A stretch of DNA of 46,622 nucleotides. Source: a virus. The translations under genes and the position numbers were made by a program. Numbering within the stretch: the first letter of the stretch is position 1; each line of letters starts with the position of its first letter. The notes under the pieces were generated by a model that saw only the letters and a program-made list of their open reading frames with translations, searched no databases and was not told where the DNA came from. Of this stretch, positions 1 to 8,062 are shown piece after piece. The DNA is taken from positions 1-46,622 of the IMG/VR virus record IMGVR_UViG_3300035698_003928. One strand, given 5' to 3'.

Positions 1-668
1 AGCTTGAGGATATTAATGATATTTCTGGTGTTGCAGCAGATCATGCAGGATATTTATTACAGAAGGATGGTGATGGGACATACTCGTTCACGAACAGCCT
101 ATCCAATATCACTCTTACCATTGGAGGGGATCAGGATTTTGCAGACTTTGATTTAACTTCAATCGACAAGTTAGAGTTTTACGATGCAGGTATTTATATT
201 GATGGTGGGGCAGATGGTATCTTAGATATTACAGCGGATCAGGTTAGAATACACAACGCTGCGGCCGGAGCAAACGATGGTTTTTACGATGGAATGGTTA
301 GAACCTACACAGTTGACTCTGGTGTAACGTCAGTATTTGGACAAGCCCTTCACGTTGATACTAACGGCGAATTAATTCTTGCCGATGGTGATGTGGCTTC
401 TCAGGGTGCTATGCCAGCAATCGGATTAGCGGTTGAAGCAAGCACAGGGGCCAAGAAAGTATTAACCCAAGGTCTTATTTGTGAAGCAGATTGGGCGTGG
501 ACGGTTGGGGGAATGGTGTATGTGAGCGATGATCCTACGACCACAGAAGGATTGACGCAAACGGCTATTTCGACCACTGGCGATACGGTTCAGGTGGTGG
601 GCGTTGCTACTCATGCCGACTGCATTGAGGTAAACATGGGCGGTTATAATTTAGTAGAGGTGCCGTGA
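1..668 (+). CDS. Tail-fibre-like protein, C-terminal part (gene continues from the window end)
   Basis: This is the 3' part of a gene that starts at 45776 and crosses the circular junction. The frame is continuous through the 102-bp terminal overlap, giving a protein of about 470 residues. Reading from base 3, the frame is open to the TGA at 666-668, and the ATG at 294 is internal. The sequence is rich in Asp, Gly, Thr and Ala with short beta-type repeats, as in phage fibre shafts. It lies at the head of a run of signal-peptide genes, and the next start overlaps its stop. A fibre or receptor-binding role is inferred from composition and position, not from a recognised domain. Confidence 0.75.
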   Translation, partial: LEDINDISGVAADHAGYLLQKDGDGTYSFTNSLSNITLTIGGDQDFADFDLTSIDKLEFYDAGIYIDGGADGILDITADQVRIHNAAAGANDGFYDGMVRTYTVDSGVTSVFGQALHVDTNGELILADGDVASQGAMPAIGLAVEASTGAKKVLTQGLICEADWAWTVGGMVYVSDDPTTTEGLTQTAISTTGDTVQVVGVATHADCIEVNMGGYNLVEVP

Positions 669-1522
669 TGAGATATTTAGCTTGTTTATTAATTTTGCTT
701 TTACCGTTTAGCGCATTAGCGGCAGGGGTGAATACTGTTGTAAATCCTGCTGTAGTTAATGGCGTAGCGGTTCCCGATGAAATTAATACGGTAACGGGGC
801 TTGCATCAGCGGGTGGCACAGACTGGACAGCCGATGCCACCATGATTGCCCTGTATAATTTTGAGTCTGCCGGTATTGAACAAGATTCAAAAAGCACAAA
901 TCACCTTGACGATGCTGCTAATATTGATGCTCCGATAGCAGACACCACAGACGAGATTGAAGGACTACAGGCAGGAGATTACGCAGGGGGTAACGATAGC
1001 GGATCAGAATTAGTTTTGAGTAATGCTGACGCAGATTTTCCGATGAATGGGGCGGGTGATGGTGAGGTCACAATGGCCTGCTGGGTTATTATATCTACAT
1101 TTTCAACAAGCGACTATATTTGTGCTAACGCTCAGAAATTTAATTTTACATTTGGATCAGACAATAAACTGGAAGCGTCAGCAAACGGAAGTGGTATCAA
1201 CAGTTTTGTGGCCGATGCTGGATTAGATACCGGGAAATGGTTTGTTGCCATGGTCTATTCAGATTCCGCTGATTTTCTATATCTTTACTATCGTAAACTT
1301 GGTTCGGAAACATCTGCATGGGATTCAAACGCAGCAGACATAGCCACCCTTGACGATGTAAGTGGTGGTAGTTTTGTGGTGGGCGGTCTTGTTGATACAG
1401 ACGGATCAGCAAATACGTTGCAGGGTTCTATTGATGCAATGGCAGTATTCAACGGCAAGGCGATGAGTCAGGCAGAACTTGACGGAGTTTTCACTAATGG
1501 ATGGGATGGTGACGGATGGTAA
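668..1522 (+). CDS. Secreted LamG/concanavalin-like protein
   Basis: The product has 284 residues. It opens with a clear Sec signal peptide: MRY, a long hydrophobic stretch, then an ALAAG-type cleavage site near residue 20. The rest resembles a LamG or concanavalin A-like beta-sandwich, with DATMIALYNFE near the start, a W-x-x-A-x-V-Y-S strand and a closing D-A-M-A-V-F-N-x-K-A-M-S motif typical of phage-borne LamG folds. Such folds bind glycans, which suits an adhesin or fibre tip. I prefer the ATG at 668 to the GTG at 665 because a GAGG box lies 7 bases upstream. It overlaps both neighbours. An export signal on a virion-type protein is unusual. Confidence 0.7.
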   Translation: MRYLACLLILLLPFSALAAGVNTVVNPAVVNGVAVPDEINTVTGLASAGGTDWTADATMIALYNFESAGIEQDSKSTNHLDDAANIDAPIADTTDEIEGLQAGDYAGGNDSGSELVLSNADADFPMNGAGDGEVTMACWVIISTFSTSDYICANAQKFNFTFGSDNKLEASANGSGINSFVADAGLDTGKWFVAMVYSDSADFLYLYYRKLGSETSAWDSNAADIATLDDVSGGSFVVGGLVDTDGSANTLQGSIDAMAVFNGKAMSQAELDGVFTNGWDGDGW

Positions 1523-3741
1523 GATTGAAGATAGTAATAGCAATATTGATTATGCTCATTTTCCCAAGCGTTGGTTTTGCAGCTACCATTTATTGCAATC
1601 CTAATAATTCCGGTGCAGAGGATGGAACCACAGAGAATACCGGATATAATACCCTTTGGGAAGCCATGAGTGCAATGTCGGCAAATGACACAATTATTGT
1701 ATCGGATGGTGATTGGCACTTAACCGCAGATATGTCGATTACTGATAATCACGTTCCCGATTCAGGCACAGGTGGAAACTACTCCAAGATTCAAGCCGAG
1801 ACAAATTGGGGTGTAAGGCTTCCACTGCTTGCAACATATACCGCTTCTGCCAGATCGTATGTTGAGATTCGTGGAATCATTTTTGACTCAAGCGACTCCC
1901 CCGCAAGCCACGTTTTAGACGATTGGCACCATACAAAAATTATCAAGTGTGGATTCTATGCCGGAAAACTCACAGAAGGAGCATTAACGAACAAGCATCT
2001 TTGTGGATTCGGAAGCGGTGACGATACAAGGGCAACGAATCAATATAATCTCATGGAAGACTGTATAGCATGGGGCGGGGGTAGATATTTATTCTATTCT
2101 AAGTTTGGCAAGTATAATATATTCAGGCGGTGTATTGCTCGTAGAGATTATCAGAATGGATTCTCAGGTCAGTTTTCTAACTTTAGGGCTTATGCTTGCG
2201 ATAATCACCTTTACCAGAATTGTATCAGTATAGATTCAGACCAAACAGCAAATTACAATGGTGGCACTTTAAACGTGGAAGCATCTGGATATTGGATAGG
2301 CGATCAGTATGGCGCTGATGCAAATCAGATACGGGGCTGTATATCATTCAAAGACGTTCAGACTCCATATTATATTGCAGGGGCCGCAGGAGCAGGAACC
2401 TCTATTATATCAAATTCTGTTGCTATATCACCTACGCCTGGGTCAAACACTTTAAGTGGATTTATTGTTTCAAATAACACAAGCGTAACGGCTTCAAACA
2501 TTCTCGGAATAGATGCTACCGATACGGGGCAGGATGGATTTTATAGAAAGAACAGCGGCACGTTTACAATCACAAACAGTATATTAAAGGACGTTGAGGA
2601 CATTGGTATCTATAACGTCACAAATACTTATATTAACCAGTATAATGCAGGATCGGGGAGTTTTGGGACAGGTGTGCAGACTTATGACCCCGAAACTAAC
2701 GGTTTGCTTTATCCTATGCGAATTGAAGCAGGGTCGAATCTATTAACAGATGGTGATGGTGGGACGCAGATAGGTCCGACTATTCTTAAAAAGTGGGGAA
2801 CGTCTGAAACTATTTATGGTGAATCAGGATATAACACGGTTACAGGTGACGATCTTTGGCCTTGGGATGATGAAGACACGATACGCACCTTGATGCGAAC
2901 TACGGTTGTTTCAGACGGAACCAGAGGTTATTGCGCTGCTGGTAAAACATTAACGAATTATATATGGAATATTCTTGGCAATGGGAGCTATCCTGATGCA
3001 ATAGATTCTACCGCCCCTGAGTTTTCTTCATCTGCTATCGCTGCTAATGGAACTACCGTTACAGTTACTTTCAATGAAGTTGTCTCAACGAACAATATAG
3101 ACACAGGTGATTTATTTCTGGACTGTGCAATCGAAGGCGATCCAATTAATCTGGCATATTCAAGTGGTGACGATACTGCCACGATTATCCTTACCGCTGC
3201 AAGCACAATAGGCTCAACCGACTCCTGTACACTTGACTACATTGGCGAAACTACTGAAATCATGGACGCATCAGCAAACGACCTTGCAGCTTTTAATACA
3301 CAAGCCGTGACCAATGGCTCTACGATTGACGAAGTAGCACCCACGTTTGCCTCTGCATCTGTTGATCCCACTGGTGATGTTATCACGATAACTCTCACAG
3401 ATGCGTCAGGTTCGGTGGTGGTTACAGGTTATGATACCGATGACTGTAATCTGGACTGTGATGGAGCAAGCGGAGCAGATGTAGGGTTGACCTATTCAGG
3501 TGGGTCATTGCTGTCGTGGGAATTTACACCAGGAAGCACGATTCAAAATGCTGAAACGTGTAATTTGGATTGCACACTTGGATCTGGTGATATCACTGAC
3601 CCAAGCAGTAACGATATGCTGACCATCGAAAATGAGGTTGTGTCAAATAACTCAGGCACAGGGCTTGTGAATACAATCACCATAGGTGGTGGAGACAAGA
3701 CAGTGACCGTTGATGGTGGGTCGCATACAGTGTCATGGTAA
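1516..3741 (+). CDS. Secreted parallel beta-helix protein with Ig-like repeats
   Basis: The product has 741 residues. A signal peptide (MVRLK, hydrophobic core, VGFAAT) is followed by a long region with features of a right-handed parallel beta-helix (N-rich turns, repeated strands with I-x-x-C, N-x-I and S-x-x-I). This is the fold of pectate lyases and tailspikes. From about residue 495 come two or three Ig-like repeats, each starting with a V/A-P-x-F-x-S-A pattern and ending in a C-x-L-D/T motif, like bacterial adhesin SwmB/Ig modules. Glycan binding or cleavage is inferred. The ATG overlaps the stop of the upstream gene. It closes the signal-peptide gene run and precedes the lysis genes. 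Confidence 0.7.
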   Translation: MVRLKIVIAILIMLIFPSVGFAATIYCNPNNSGAEDGTTENTGYNTLWEAMSAMSANDTIIVSDGDWHLTADMSITDNHVPDSGTGGNYSKIQAETNWGVRLPLLATYTASARSYVEIRGIIFDSSDSPASHVLDDWHHTKIIKCGFYAGKLTEGALTNKHLCGFGSGDDTRATNQYNLMEDCIAWGGGRYLFYSKFGKYNIFRRCIARRDYQNGFSGQFSNFRAYACDNHLYQNCISIDSDQTANYNGGTLNVEASGYWIGDQYGADANQIRGCISFKDVQTPYYIAGAAGAGTSIISNSVAISPTPGSNTLSGFIVSNNTSVTASNILGIDATDTGQDGFYRKNSGTFTITNSILKDVEDIGIYNVTNTYINQYNAGSGSFGTGVQTYDPETNGLLYPMRIEAGSNLLTDGDGGTQIGPTILKKWGTSETIYGESGYNTVTGDDLWPWDDEDTIRTLMRTTVVSDGTRGYCAAGKTLTNYIWNILGNGSYPDAIDSTAPEFSSSAIAANGTTVTVTFNEVVSTNNIDTGDLFLDCAIEGDPINLAYSSGDDTATIILTAASTIGSTDSCTLDYIGETTEIMDASANDLAAFNTQAVTNGSTIDEVAPTFASASVDPTGDVITITLTDASGSVVVTGYDTDDCNLDCDGASGADVGLTYSGGSLLSWEFTPGSTIQNAETCNLDCTLGSGDITDPSSNDMLTIENEVVSNNSGTGLVNTITIGGGDKTVTVDGGSHTVSW

Positions 3742-3843
3742 GGCGAGTCGGGGGCCATGCTGACACATCGACCCCAATCAGGAAAGCGGAATGATTAGGG
3801 CTGAAATCAAATAACACAACAAACTTGAATTGGAAAGCGGATA

Positions 3844-4065
3844 ATGAACGATGAACGGCGCAGAAGTTACGATGTAGACATAGCAGAAATAAAGGTCATG
3901 CTTGTTGCCAATAATAAGTTGACGCAGAAAACACACGACACAATTCACGGCAACGGCAAGGAAGGATTGAAAACTAAAGTCGGCAAACTTGGCATACAGG
4001 TCAAGCTATTGTACGGCTTTTTTATTTTAGCAGCGGGTGCGGCTATTAAAAAGGCGTTCTTTTAA
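3844..4065 (+). CDS. Small membrane protein, possible haemolysin XhlA-like lysis helper
   Basis: The product has 73 residues. A charged N-terminal half (RRRSYDVDIAEIKVML) is followed by a linker and one C-terminal hydrophobic helix (LLYGFFILAAGAAIKKAFF). Length and layout match XhlA-type proteins, which work with holins and endolysins, and the gene directly precedes the endolysin through a TAATG junction. There is a ribosome binding site at GGAAAGCGGATA. The role rests on position and topology only; a simple membrane-tethered accessory protein is an alternative. Confidence 0.55.
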   Translation: MNDERRRSYDVDIAEIKVMLVANNKLTQKTHDTIHGNGKEGLKTKVGKLGIQVKLLYGFFILAAGAAIKKAFF

Positions 4066-4460
4066 TGAATAAATTTAGTCAGTCATCATTGACCAAACTC
4101 AATTCCTGCCACGAATTACTGCAAGACGTATTTAACTCGGTTATTCAGGTAGTTGACTGTACTATCGTGCAAGGACATAGGGGTGAGCTTGAGCAGATGC
4201 GACTATTTAATATCGGCAACTCAAGGGTGAGATACCCCAACTCCGGTCATAATTCAAGACCATCTATGGCAGTAGACGTTGTGCCGTACCCGATTGATTG
4301 GATAGACTACAGACGCTTCTGCTACTTCGCAGGGATTGTGTTGGGAGTGGCGGGAGAGAAGGGAATAAAACTAAGGTGGGGTGGCGATTGGAATATGGAC
4401 ACCCAACTAAAAGATAATTCGTTTAACGATTATCCGCACTTTGAATTGAGGGGAGTATAA
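4065..4460 (+). CDS. Endolysin, M15-family peptidase
   Basis: The product has 131 residues and is expected to cut cell-wall peptide cross-links (L-Ala-D-Glu or D-Ala-D-Ala carboxypeptidase type). The zinc-site layout of M15 peptidases is visible: GHNSRPSMAVDVVPY gives His62 and Asp71, and DYPHFEL gives His125, with RWGGDW before it as in the T5/A500 endolysin group. The length is normal for a single-domain phage M15 enzyme with no wall-binding domain, which fits a Gram-negative host. It sits between the small membrane protein and the holin, with TAATG overlaps on both sides. Confidence 0.9.
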   Translation: MNKFSQSSLTKLNSCHELLQDVFNSVIQVVDCTIVQGHRGELEQMRLFNIGNSRVRYPNSGHNSRPSMAVDVVPYPIDWIDYRRFCYFAGIVLGVAGEKGIKLRWGGDWNMDTQLKDNSFNDYPHFELRGV

Positions 4461-4957
4461 TGGCTTTTGACATAAAAGATTTAAGTGGTTTAGGTAGTGC
4501 GTTTGAGTTTGGTAGCACCATCATAGAAAGGTTTTTCCCGAAGGATGCCACAGCCGAAGACAAGGCGAGAGCAATTAAGGAGATGGTGCCTATTTTGGAA
4601 GCAAGGGATGACACCGTAACCAACGCACAAAGGGACATTATCGTAGCTGAGATGGCCCAACAGGACAACTTCACCAAGAGGGCAAGGCCGATGGTAGTCT
4701 ATTGCGGTTTAGCCTTCATATTCCTTGTCCACGTTCTTGTACCCTGCGTTATCAAGACGATACTAATGATTAAGATTGCAACCCTCACGCCCGAACAAAT
4801 CGTAGGACTCAGGGAATACATGAGCATGACCCTCCCCGGTGAATTTTGGATGGCTTGGGGAAGCGTAGTTTCCGTGTGGAGCATAGGCAGAACCTTTGAA
4901 AAGAACGGTGCCACGAACAAGATAGTTTCGATGCTTACTGGCGGTAATAAGAAATAA
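4460..4957 (+). CDS. Holin of the 3TM family
   Basis: The product has 165 residues. An amphipathic N-terminal part (FFPKDATAEDKARAIKEM, then a helix rich in Q, R, D and E) leads into hydrophobic segments at about 75-104 and 127-147. This matches the phage/GTA 3TM holin family, in which K/R-A-R-P segments precede the first membrane helix (RARPMVVYCG here). It would form the inner-membrane hole that releases or activates the endolysin encoded just upstream through a TAATG junction. It is the last gene of the late unit before the promoter at 4979. Confidence 0.8.
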   Translation: MAFDIKDLSGLGSAFEFGSTIIERFFPKDATAEDKARAIKEMVPILEARDDTVTNAQRDIIVAEMAQQDNFTKRARPMVVYCGLAFIFLVHVLVPCVIKTILMIKIATLTPEQIVGLREYMSMTLPGEFWMAWGSVVSVWSIGRTFEKNGATNKIVSMLTGGNKK

Positions 4958-4978
4958 CACAATATATGTACATTTCCC

Positions 4979-5007
4979 TTGACAGCATACAATATAGATG
5001 GTATGGT
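4979..5007 (+). promoter_or_regulatory. Sigma70-like promoter, TTGACA-N17-TATGGT
   Basis: TTGACA at 4979-4984 and TATGGT at 5002-5007 are separated by 17 bases. The same -10 variant occurs at the two divergent promoters near 10.8 kb. It would drive the gene at 5055 and the exonuclease unit separately from the lysis genes. Confidence 0.75.
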
Positions 5008-5054
5008 GTAGGTACGGGCTTGAACTACGGCCTTAATCATACCGGAGAATTGAC

Positions 5055-5234
5055 ATGCGTGAACATCCGTGGAACACAAAACTCATAAGGTCTTGGATTG
5101 GCATGAAGGATGAAAAACCAATATCCGTGTACCTTGTCGATGGAACAAAGATTTCAATTGAACGAGATGGAGGGCTTGGGGCTTGGTTGAGCATTGGACC
5201 GTCACCGGAAGTTTGCGAAGATGGGGGTAAATAA
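5055..5234 (+). CDS. Small hypothetical protein (59 aa)
   Basis: This short gene starts with MREHPWNTK and ends in EDGGK. It has a GGAG box 8-9 bases upstream of the ATG, and its TAA overlaps the exonuclease start in a TAATG junction. It is the first gene after the promoter at 4979. The middle (ISVYLVDGTKISIERDGG) looks like a small beta-rich domain. I do not recognise a family. Confidence 0.65.
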   Translation: MREHPWNTKLIRSWIGMKDEKPISVYLVDGTKISIERDGGLGAWLSIGPSPEVCEDGGK

Positions 5235-6196
5235 TGTCTATATCAGATAAGCGAATACTTGAAGTCAAGGACTTATTGGAAGCAGCACCTTGGAACTATG
5301 ATGCAGCAAAGCGATTTGAAGAAGGTAGCTTTATAGCGCAGCAATATAATGTATCTCAATCAACGGCAGAACGCTACATCCGATTGGCAAACGCATACGA
5401 CAAGCCAAAGCCCAACCTACCAAAGATACTCTTAATCGACATTGAAACAGCATTGGCACTTGCACACGTTTGGGGACCGGGGTATGGCATCAACGTCAAC
5501 CCTGACCAAATCTACAAACCGTGGCACATCATATGCTTTGCGGCGAAATGGTTACTAAGCGGTGATATATTCGGGGAATGTATTACGGCAGAAGAAATAC
5601 TAAGGCGTGACGATAGGCGGGTGGTTGACGCACTATGGAACCTGATGGAAGAAGCAGACATTATCATCGCTCAGAACGGTGATAAGTTTGACATACGCAA
5701 AATCAACGCACGACTTCTTACCCACGGTTACTTGCCAACCTCACCATTCCAAACCATAGACACGCTGAAACAATCTCGCAAAATACAGTCTCCCGGTTCA
5801 CACAAACAGGACGAACTCGCCAAGCAATTCAAACTTCCACGCAAGAAGAAAACCGACTTTGAGTTATGGGTACGCTGTAGCGAGGGTGAACAAAAAGCAC
5901 TCGACTATATGTTTGAATACTGTATGGGCGATATTGAAACCCTTGAAGGTGTTTACCTCTACCTACGACCTTGGATGAAGTCGCATCCATCCCTTGCCCT
6001 GTTCTGCGATAATAACACACCCATCTGTGAGCATTGTATGTCTGAATCGCTTGATAAAGACATTGGATATTTCATAACTACGGTTAGCAAATTCCCTGCG
6101 TACCGATGTAAAACGTGCGGTGCTATTAATCGGGGTAGATTTAACGTGCTGAACAAGGAAGATCGTAAACACTTATTAATCTCAACAGCAAGATAG
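5234..6196 (+). CDS. DnaQ-like 3'-5' exonuclease with N-terminal HTH and C-terminal zinc ribbon
   Basis: The product has 320 residues in three parts. Residues 28-55 (FEEGSFIAQQYNVSQSTAER) look like a helix-turn-helix. An RNase H-fold DEDD exonuclease core follows, with Exo I LLIDIETA (Asp69, Glu71), Exo II AQNGDKFDIRKINAR (Asp150 or Asp153) and Exo III YCMGDIETL (Asp233), resembling the YprB/RNase_H-like group. The end carries a CxxC...CxxC ribbon (Cys265, 268, 292, 295). It would trim DNA or RNA 3' ends. Its place after the lysis genes but behind its own promoter suggests expression apart from the virion genes. Confidence 0.85.
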   Translation: MSISDKRILEVKDLLEAAPWNYDAAKRFEEGSFIAQQYNVSQSTAERYIRLANAYDKPKPNLPKILLIDIETALALAHVWGPGYGINVNPDQIYKPWHIICFAAKWLLSGDIFGECITAEEILRRDDRRVVDALWNLMEEADIIIAQNGDKFDIRKINARLLTHGYLPTSPFQTIDTLKQSRKIQSPGSHKQDELAKQFKLPRKKKTDFELWVRCSEGEQKALDYMFEYCMGDIETLEGVYLYLRPWMKSHPSLALFCDNNTPICEHCMSESLDKDIGYFITTVSKFPAYRCKTCGAINRGRFNVLNKEDRKHLLISTAR

Positions 6197-6207
6197 GAGA
6201 GGGGAGA

Positions 6208-6468
6208 ATGAAGAAACTATTTATCGCATTATTGGCAATCATGCTCCTCTTTTCATGTGCGTCAATGCAGAAGGGTGAAGCTGAAAGGCGTATTGGACCC
6301 TGTGTGGGAAGTAGTCTAAGCCTACCGGGGTTCATGGCGTGTTACCGTGACATTGACCACGATGGTAAACCCGACATTGTTTTAATATATTCGTGGGATG
6401 GTGCGATACTTGAGATATACGATGTCATGTTGCTGGATGAATATGAAGTGCTTGTGGGGGATAAATAA
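6208..6468 (+). CDS. Small lipoprotein
   Basis: The product has 86 residues. It begins MKKLFIALLAIMLLFSCAS, a type II signal peptide with lipobox LFSC, so it should be lipid-anchored after export. The mature part contains DIDHDGKPDIVLIY, which looks like a single calcium-binding D-x-D-x-D loop. It is not proline-rich and is longer than typical Rz1, so a spanin role is not supported. A strong ribosome binding site (AGGAGAGGGGAGA) precedes it. Confidence 0.75.
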   Translation: MKKLFIALLAIMLLFSCASMQKGEAERRIGPCVGSSLSLPGFMACYRDIDHDGKPDIVLIYSWDGAILEIYDVMLLDEYEVLVGDK

Positions 6469-6653
6469 TGACAGACATAATAAAATTCAAACCGAAAGAC
6501 CCTATGTACCTTCTGCCATGTCAACGATGTGGCTCAATGATATGGGCAATCGTGTGTGATGGTGACACAATATCAAGCATTGTATGCCCTACGGAAGATT
6601 GCGAATCCGTGTATGACTTTACCGATGAGGGGCTTGAGGTTCCGATGGGATGA
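6468..6653 (+). CDS. Small zinc-ribbon protein
   Basis: The product has 61 residues, with CQRCGS near residue 18 and CPTEDC near residue 40. Two Cys pairs about 22 residues apart are a likely zinc ribbon. It is coupled to the lipoprotein by a TAATG junction. It belongs to the large set of tiny Cys-paired proteins in this genome. The function is unknown. Confidence 0.7.
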   Translation: MTDIIKFKPKDPMYLLPCQRCGSMIWAIVCDGDTISSIVCPTEDCESVYDFTDEGLEVPMG

Positions 6654-6844
6654 AATGGCTCCTATTCGTCATACTGCCCATGCTAATACTGTGCTTAGTA
6701 ATTAAGACACGCAGTATATGGTTGCTAATGTTCTCTGCGAAACGCAGAAGGATACGCAAGGATATACGATATTGGATAGAGGAACGGGAACGTGGACAAA
6801 GGCGAGTAAGCGAGGCAAGCGATAATCTAAGGCGGCTACGATAG
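6650..6844 (+). CDS. Small basic membrane protein
   Basis: The product has 64 residues. One N-terminal hydrophobic helix (WLLFVILPMLILCLVI) is followed by a very basic, amphipathic tail (AKRRRIRKDIRYWIEERERGQRR). Its start overlaps the preceding stop (ATGA). It is the last plus-strand gene before the convergent minus-strand unit. The layout would suit an inner-membrane spanin-like or antiholin-like helper, but no family is recognised. Confidence 0.6.
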   Translation: MKWLLFVILPMLILCLVIKTRSIWLLMFSAKRRRIRKDIRYWIEERERGQRRVSEASDNLRRLR

Positions 6845-6951
6845 CTGTTAATCCTTTCATGTACCCGCCAACGACATGTATAAGAAACGTGTCGATATTC
6901 ACACTATACGTGATCTATAACGCTTTTGATGTTAGTCTGCATCTTTTTTGT

Positions 6952-6971
6952 TACCGACATCAATGTCGGTA
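6952..6971. repeat. Perfect palindrome in the convergent intergenic gap
   Basis: TACCGACA and TGTCGGTA form an 8-bp inverted repeat around TCAA, between the last plus-strand gene and the last minus-strand gene. There is no T-run after it on either strand, so it is a weak candidate for an intrinsic terminator. It could be a protein site or a Rho-linked stop. Confidence 0.45.
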
Positions 6972-6977
6972 GCAAAC

Positions 6978-7106
6978 CTAATCGCTCTTGTACCTATCCC
7001 CGCACTTCGGGCATACTATCCACCATTGACCATGTTCATCCAAGAACGCCTCACAATTCCTAAACTCTCCCGGTCCTGAAAATTCGAATCCGCATTTACA
7101 TGTCAT
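6978..7106 (-). CDS. Tiny zinc-ribbon protein (42 aa)
   Basis: The start MTCKCGFEF is chosen at 7106 because a GGAGG box lies just upstream and the ATG overlaps the previous stop (ATGA). A longer reading is open to 7247 but runs through the neighbouring gene. The protein has CKCG and CPKCGDRY pairs around a WWIVC strand, a clean zinc-ribbon layout. It is the last gene of the minus-strand unit. Confidence 0.65.
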   Translation of the reverse strand: MTCKCGFEFSGPGEFRNCEAFLDEHGQWWIVCPKCGDRYKSD

Positions 7107-7276
7107 TTTGCCTCCTCCATAGCCTTTGTTAGCCATAACGGACACCCCGCTGGAAATCCACCTTCTGTGTGAATCCAGAATTGCCCCTTGGGATGTTCGC
7201 AAAACGGGTTGTCGGTATTCGTATTCCCGCTTCTGTTCCACGGACATATTTCAAACCCACACTTTTCAACCTTCAT
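7103..7276 (-). CDS. Small Cys-rich protein (57 aa)
   Basis: It starts MKVEKCGFEICPWN behind GGAGG with 9-base spacing, rather than at 7300. Four Cys residues (positions 6, 11, 25 and 44) and His26 could bind zinc. It overlaps the downstream ribbon gene by 4 bases and nearly abuts the upstream one. The function is unknown. Confidence 0.65.
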   Translation of the reverse strand: MKVEKCGFEICPWNRSGNTNTDNPFCEHPKGQFWIHTEGGFPAGCPLWLTKAMEEAK

Positions 7277-7277
7277 G

Positions 7278-7430
7278 TTACCAATCCTCCCTATTGCCAT
7301 TCCAATCTGTAGATGACCTATCCGCTACTATCTTAATCAGAACCTCGCACCCATTTTTGTATGGACACTCCTCGCACTCATCCAAGCCGTTGTGTTCACC
7401 TGTTCGCCAGCATAATATTTCACTTCCCAT
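7278..7430 (-). CDS. Small Cys-rich protein (50 aa)
   Basis: It starts MGSEILCWRTGEH at 7430, where a GGGGG box lies 7 bases upstream. It contains CEECPYKNGC, so four of its Cys residues could form a zinc knuckle. The longer open frame to 7469 lies inside the upstream gene. It is translationally coupled on both sides. The function is unknown. Confidence 0.6.
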   Translation of the reverse strand: MGSEILCWRTGEHNGLDECEECPYKNGCEVLIKIVADRSSTDWNGNREDW

Positions 7431-7548
7431 TTTCGCACCCCCGACAATACCCGCCCTGCTTCTTGCCACCCGCCTTGCAGAACGATTTGAGATATTGTGT
7501 GTCCTTATCTTTGGGACACGGGTTTTTGATTGAAATTCTTCTGCCCAT
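7420..7548 (-). CDS. Tiny zinc-knuckle protein (42 aa)
   Basis: It starts MGRRISIKNPCPKDKD behind AAGGAGAAGGA and ends in YCRGCENGK. The spaced Cys residues (C-P...FC...YCRGC) and the basic middle (KAGGKKQGG) fit a small nucleic-acid-binding zinc knuckle. It overlaps the next gene by 11 bases. Confidence 0.55.
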   Translation of the reverse strand: MGRRISIKNPCPKDKDTQYLKSFCKAGGKKQGGYCRGCENGK

Positions 7549-7560
7549 TATTCCTTCTCC

Positions 7561-7731
7561 TTATGTCTTTTGACCCAAATGTGTATGCGTTTTTGTGTCA
7601 GAAATCTTGTCGTCCTTTGGTTCCCAGTTTATGTTTCCCCATCCACATTTTAAATATTGCCGCGCAGAAAGGCTACAGGGTTTTAATCTAATGCCAAGAT
7701 AGTGTTTGCATGTACTACATTCTTTTTTCAT
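7561..7731 (-). CDS. Small Cys-rich protein (56 aa)
   Basis: It starts MKKECSTCKHYLGI at 7731 with GGGAG six bases upstream, inside the end of the HNH gene. Cys5 and Cys8 form a CxxC pair, with Cys19 and Cys29 as possible partners. The C-terminal third is polar. No family is recognised. Confidence 0.55.
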   Translation of the reverse strand: MKKECSTCKHYLGIRLKPCSLSARQYLKCGWGNINWEPKDDKISDTKTHTHLGQKT

Positions 7732-8062
7732 TGATTTCTCCCATCTTGTCTACCGCTTCCATTCGCTTCTTGTTGGCATCGGGACCACCACCATGAATTT
7801 TTACAATATGGCAATCAAAGCACAGCGTAAGTAAATTATCCAGCGTGTCGCCACCCCCCTGACTACGAAACCGGCAATGATGGTACTGTGGCACAACCAA
7901 GTACGTTTCCCCGCAGAGTTGGCAAGTTAGCTTGTCACGGGTGTCGATTGCGTTTACGAGGGCTTTCCATGCAGCGGAGTCTCGCTTTAACTTGGTGCGC
8001 TTGGGTTTGGGTTGGGGCTTGATTAGCTTATACCCGCTTGACCCATTTCCGCTTTTTGCCAC
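7715..8062 (-). CDS. HNH endonuclease
   Basis: The product has 115 residues. A basic N-terminal tail (KPQPKPKRTKLKRD) precedes a classic HNH zinc-finger nuclease: CQLC (Cys47, Cys50), QYHHCRFRSQGGGD with His61/His62, N76 in DNLLTL, then CFDCH...H (Cys81, Cys84, His85, His90). The layout matches small phage HNH enzymes that nick or cut DNA in recombination or packaging. It is next to annealing genes, which suggests DNA repair. The start is a GTG inside the preceding gene with a weak ribosome binding site, so translation may be coupled. Confidence 0.85.
   Translation of the reverse strand: MAKSGNGSSGYKLIKPQPKPKRTKLKRDSAAWKALVNAIDTRDKLTCQLCGETYLVVPQYHHCRFRSQGGGDTLDNLLTLCFDCHIVKIHGGGPDANKKRMEAVDKMGEINEKRM

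Noticed and set aside
3735-3794. 19-codon frame MVRRVGGHADTSTPIRKAE overlapping the end of the beta-helix gene
   Set aside because: Too short, no independent ribosome binding site, and the GGAAAGCGGA string nearby better serves the next gene.
6208-6844. Lipoprotein plus membrane protein as an Rz/Rz1 spanin pair
   Set aside because: The lipoprotein is not proline-rich, the genes are separated by a zinc-ribbon gene, and the order is reversed relative to usual spanins.
6952-6971. Palindrome as an intrinsic terminator
   Set aside because: Four-base loop is fine but no T-run follows on either strand; kept only as an inverted repeat.
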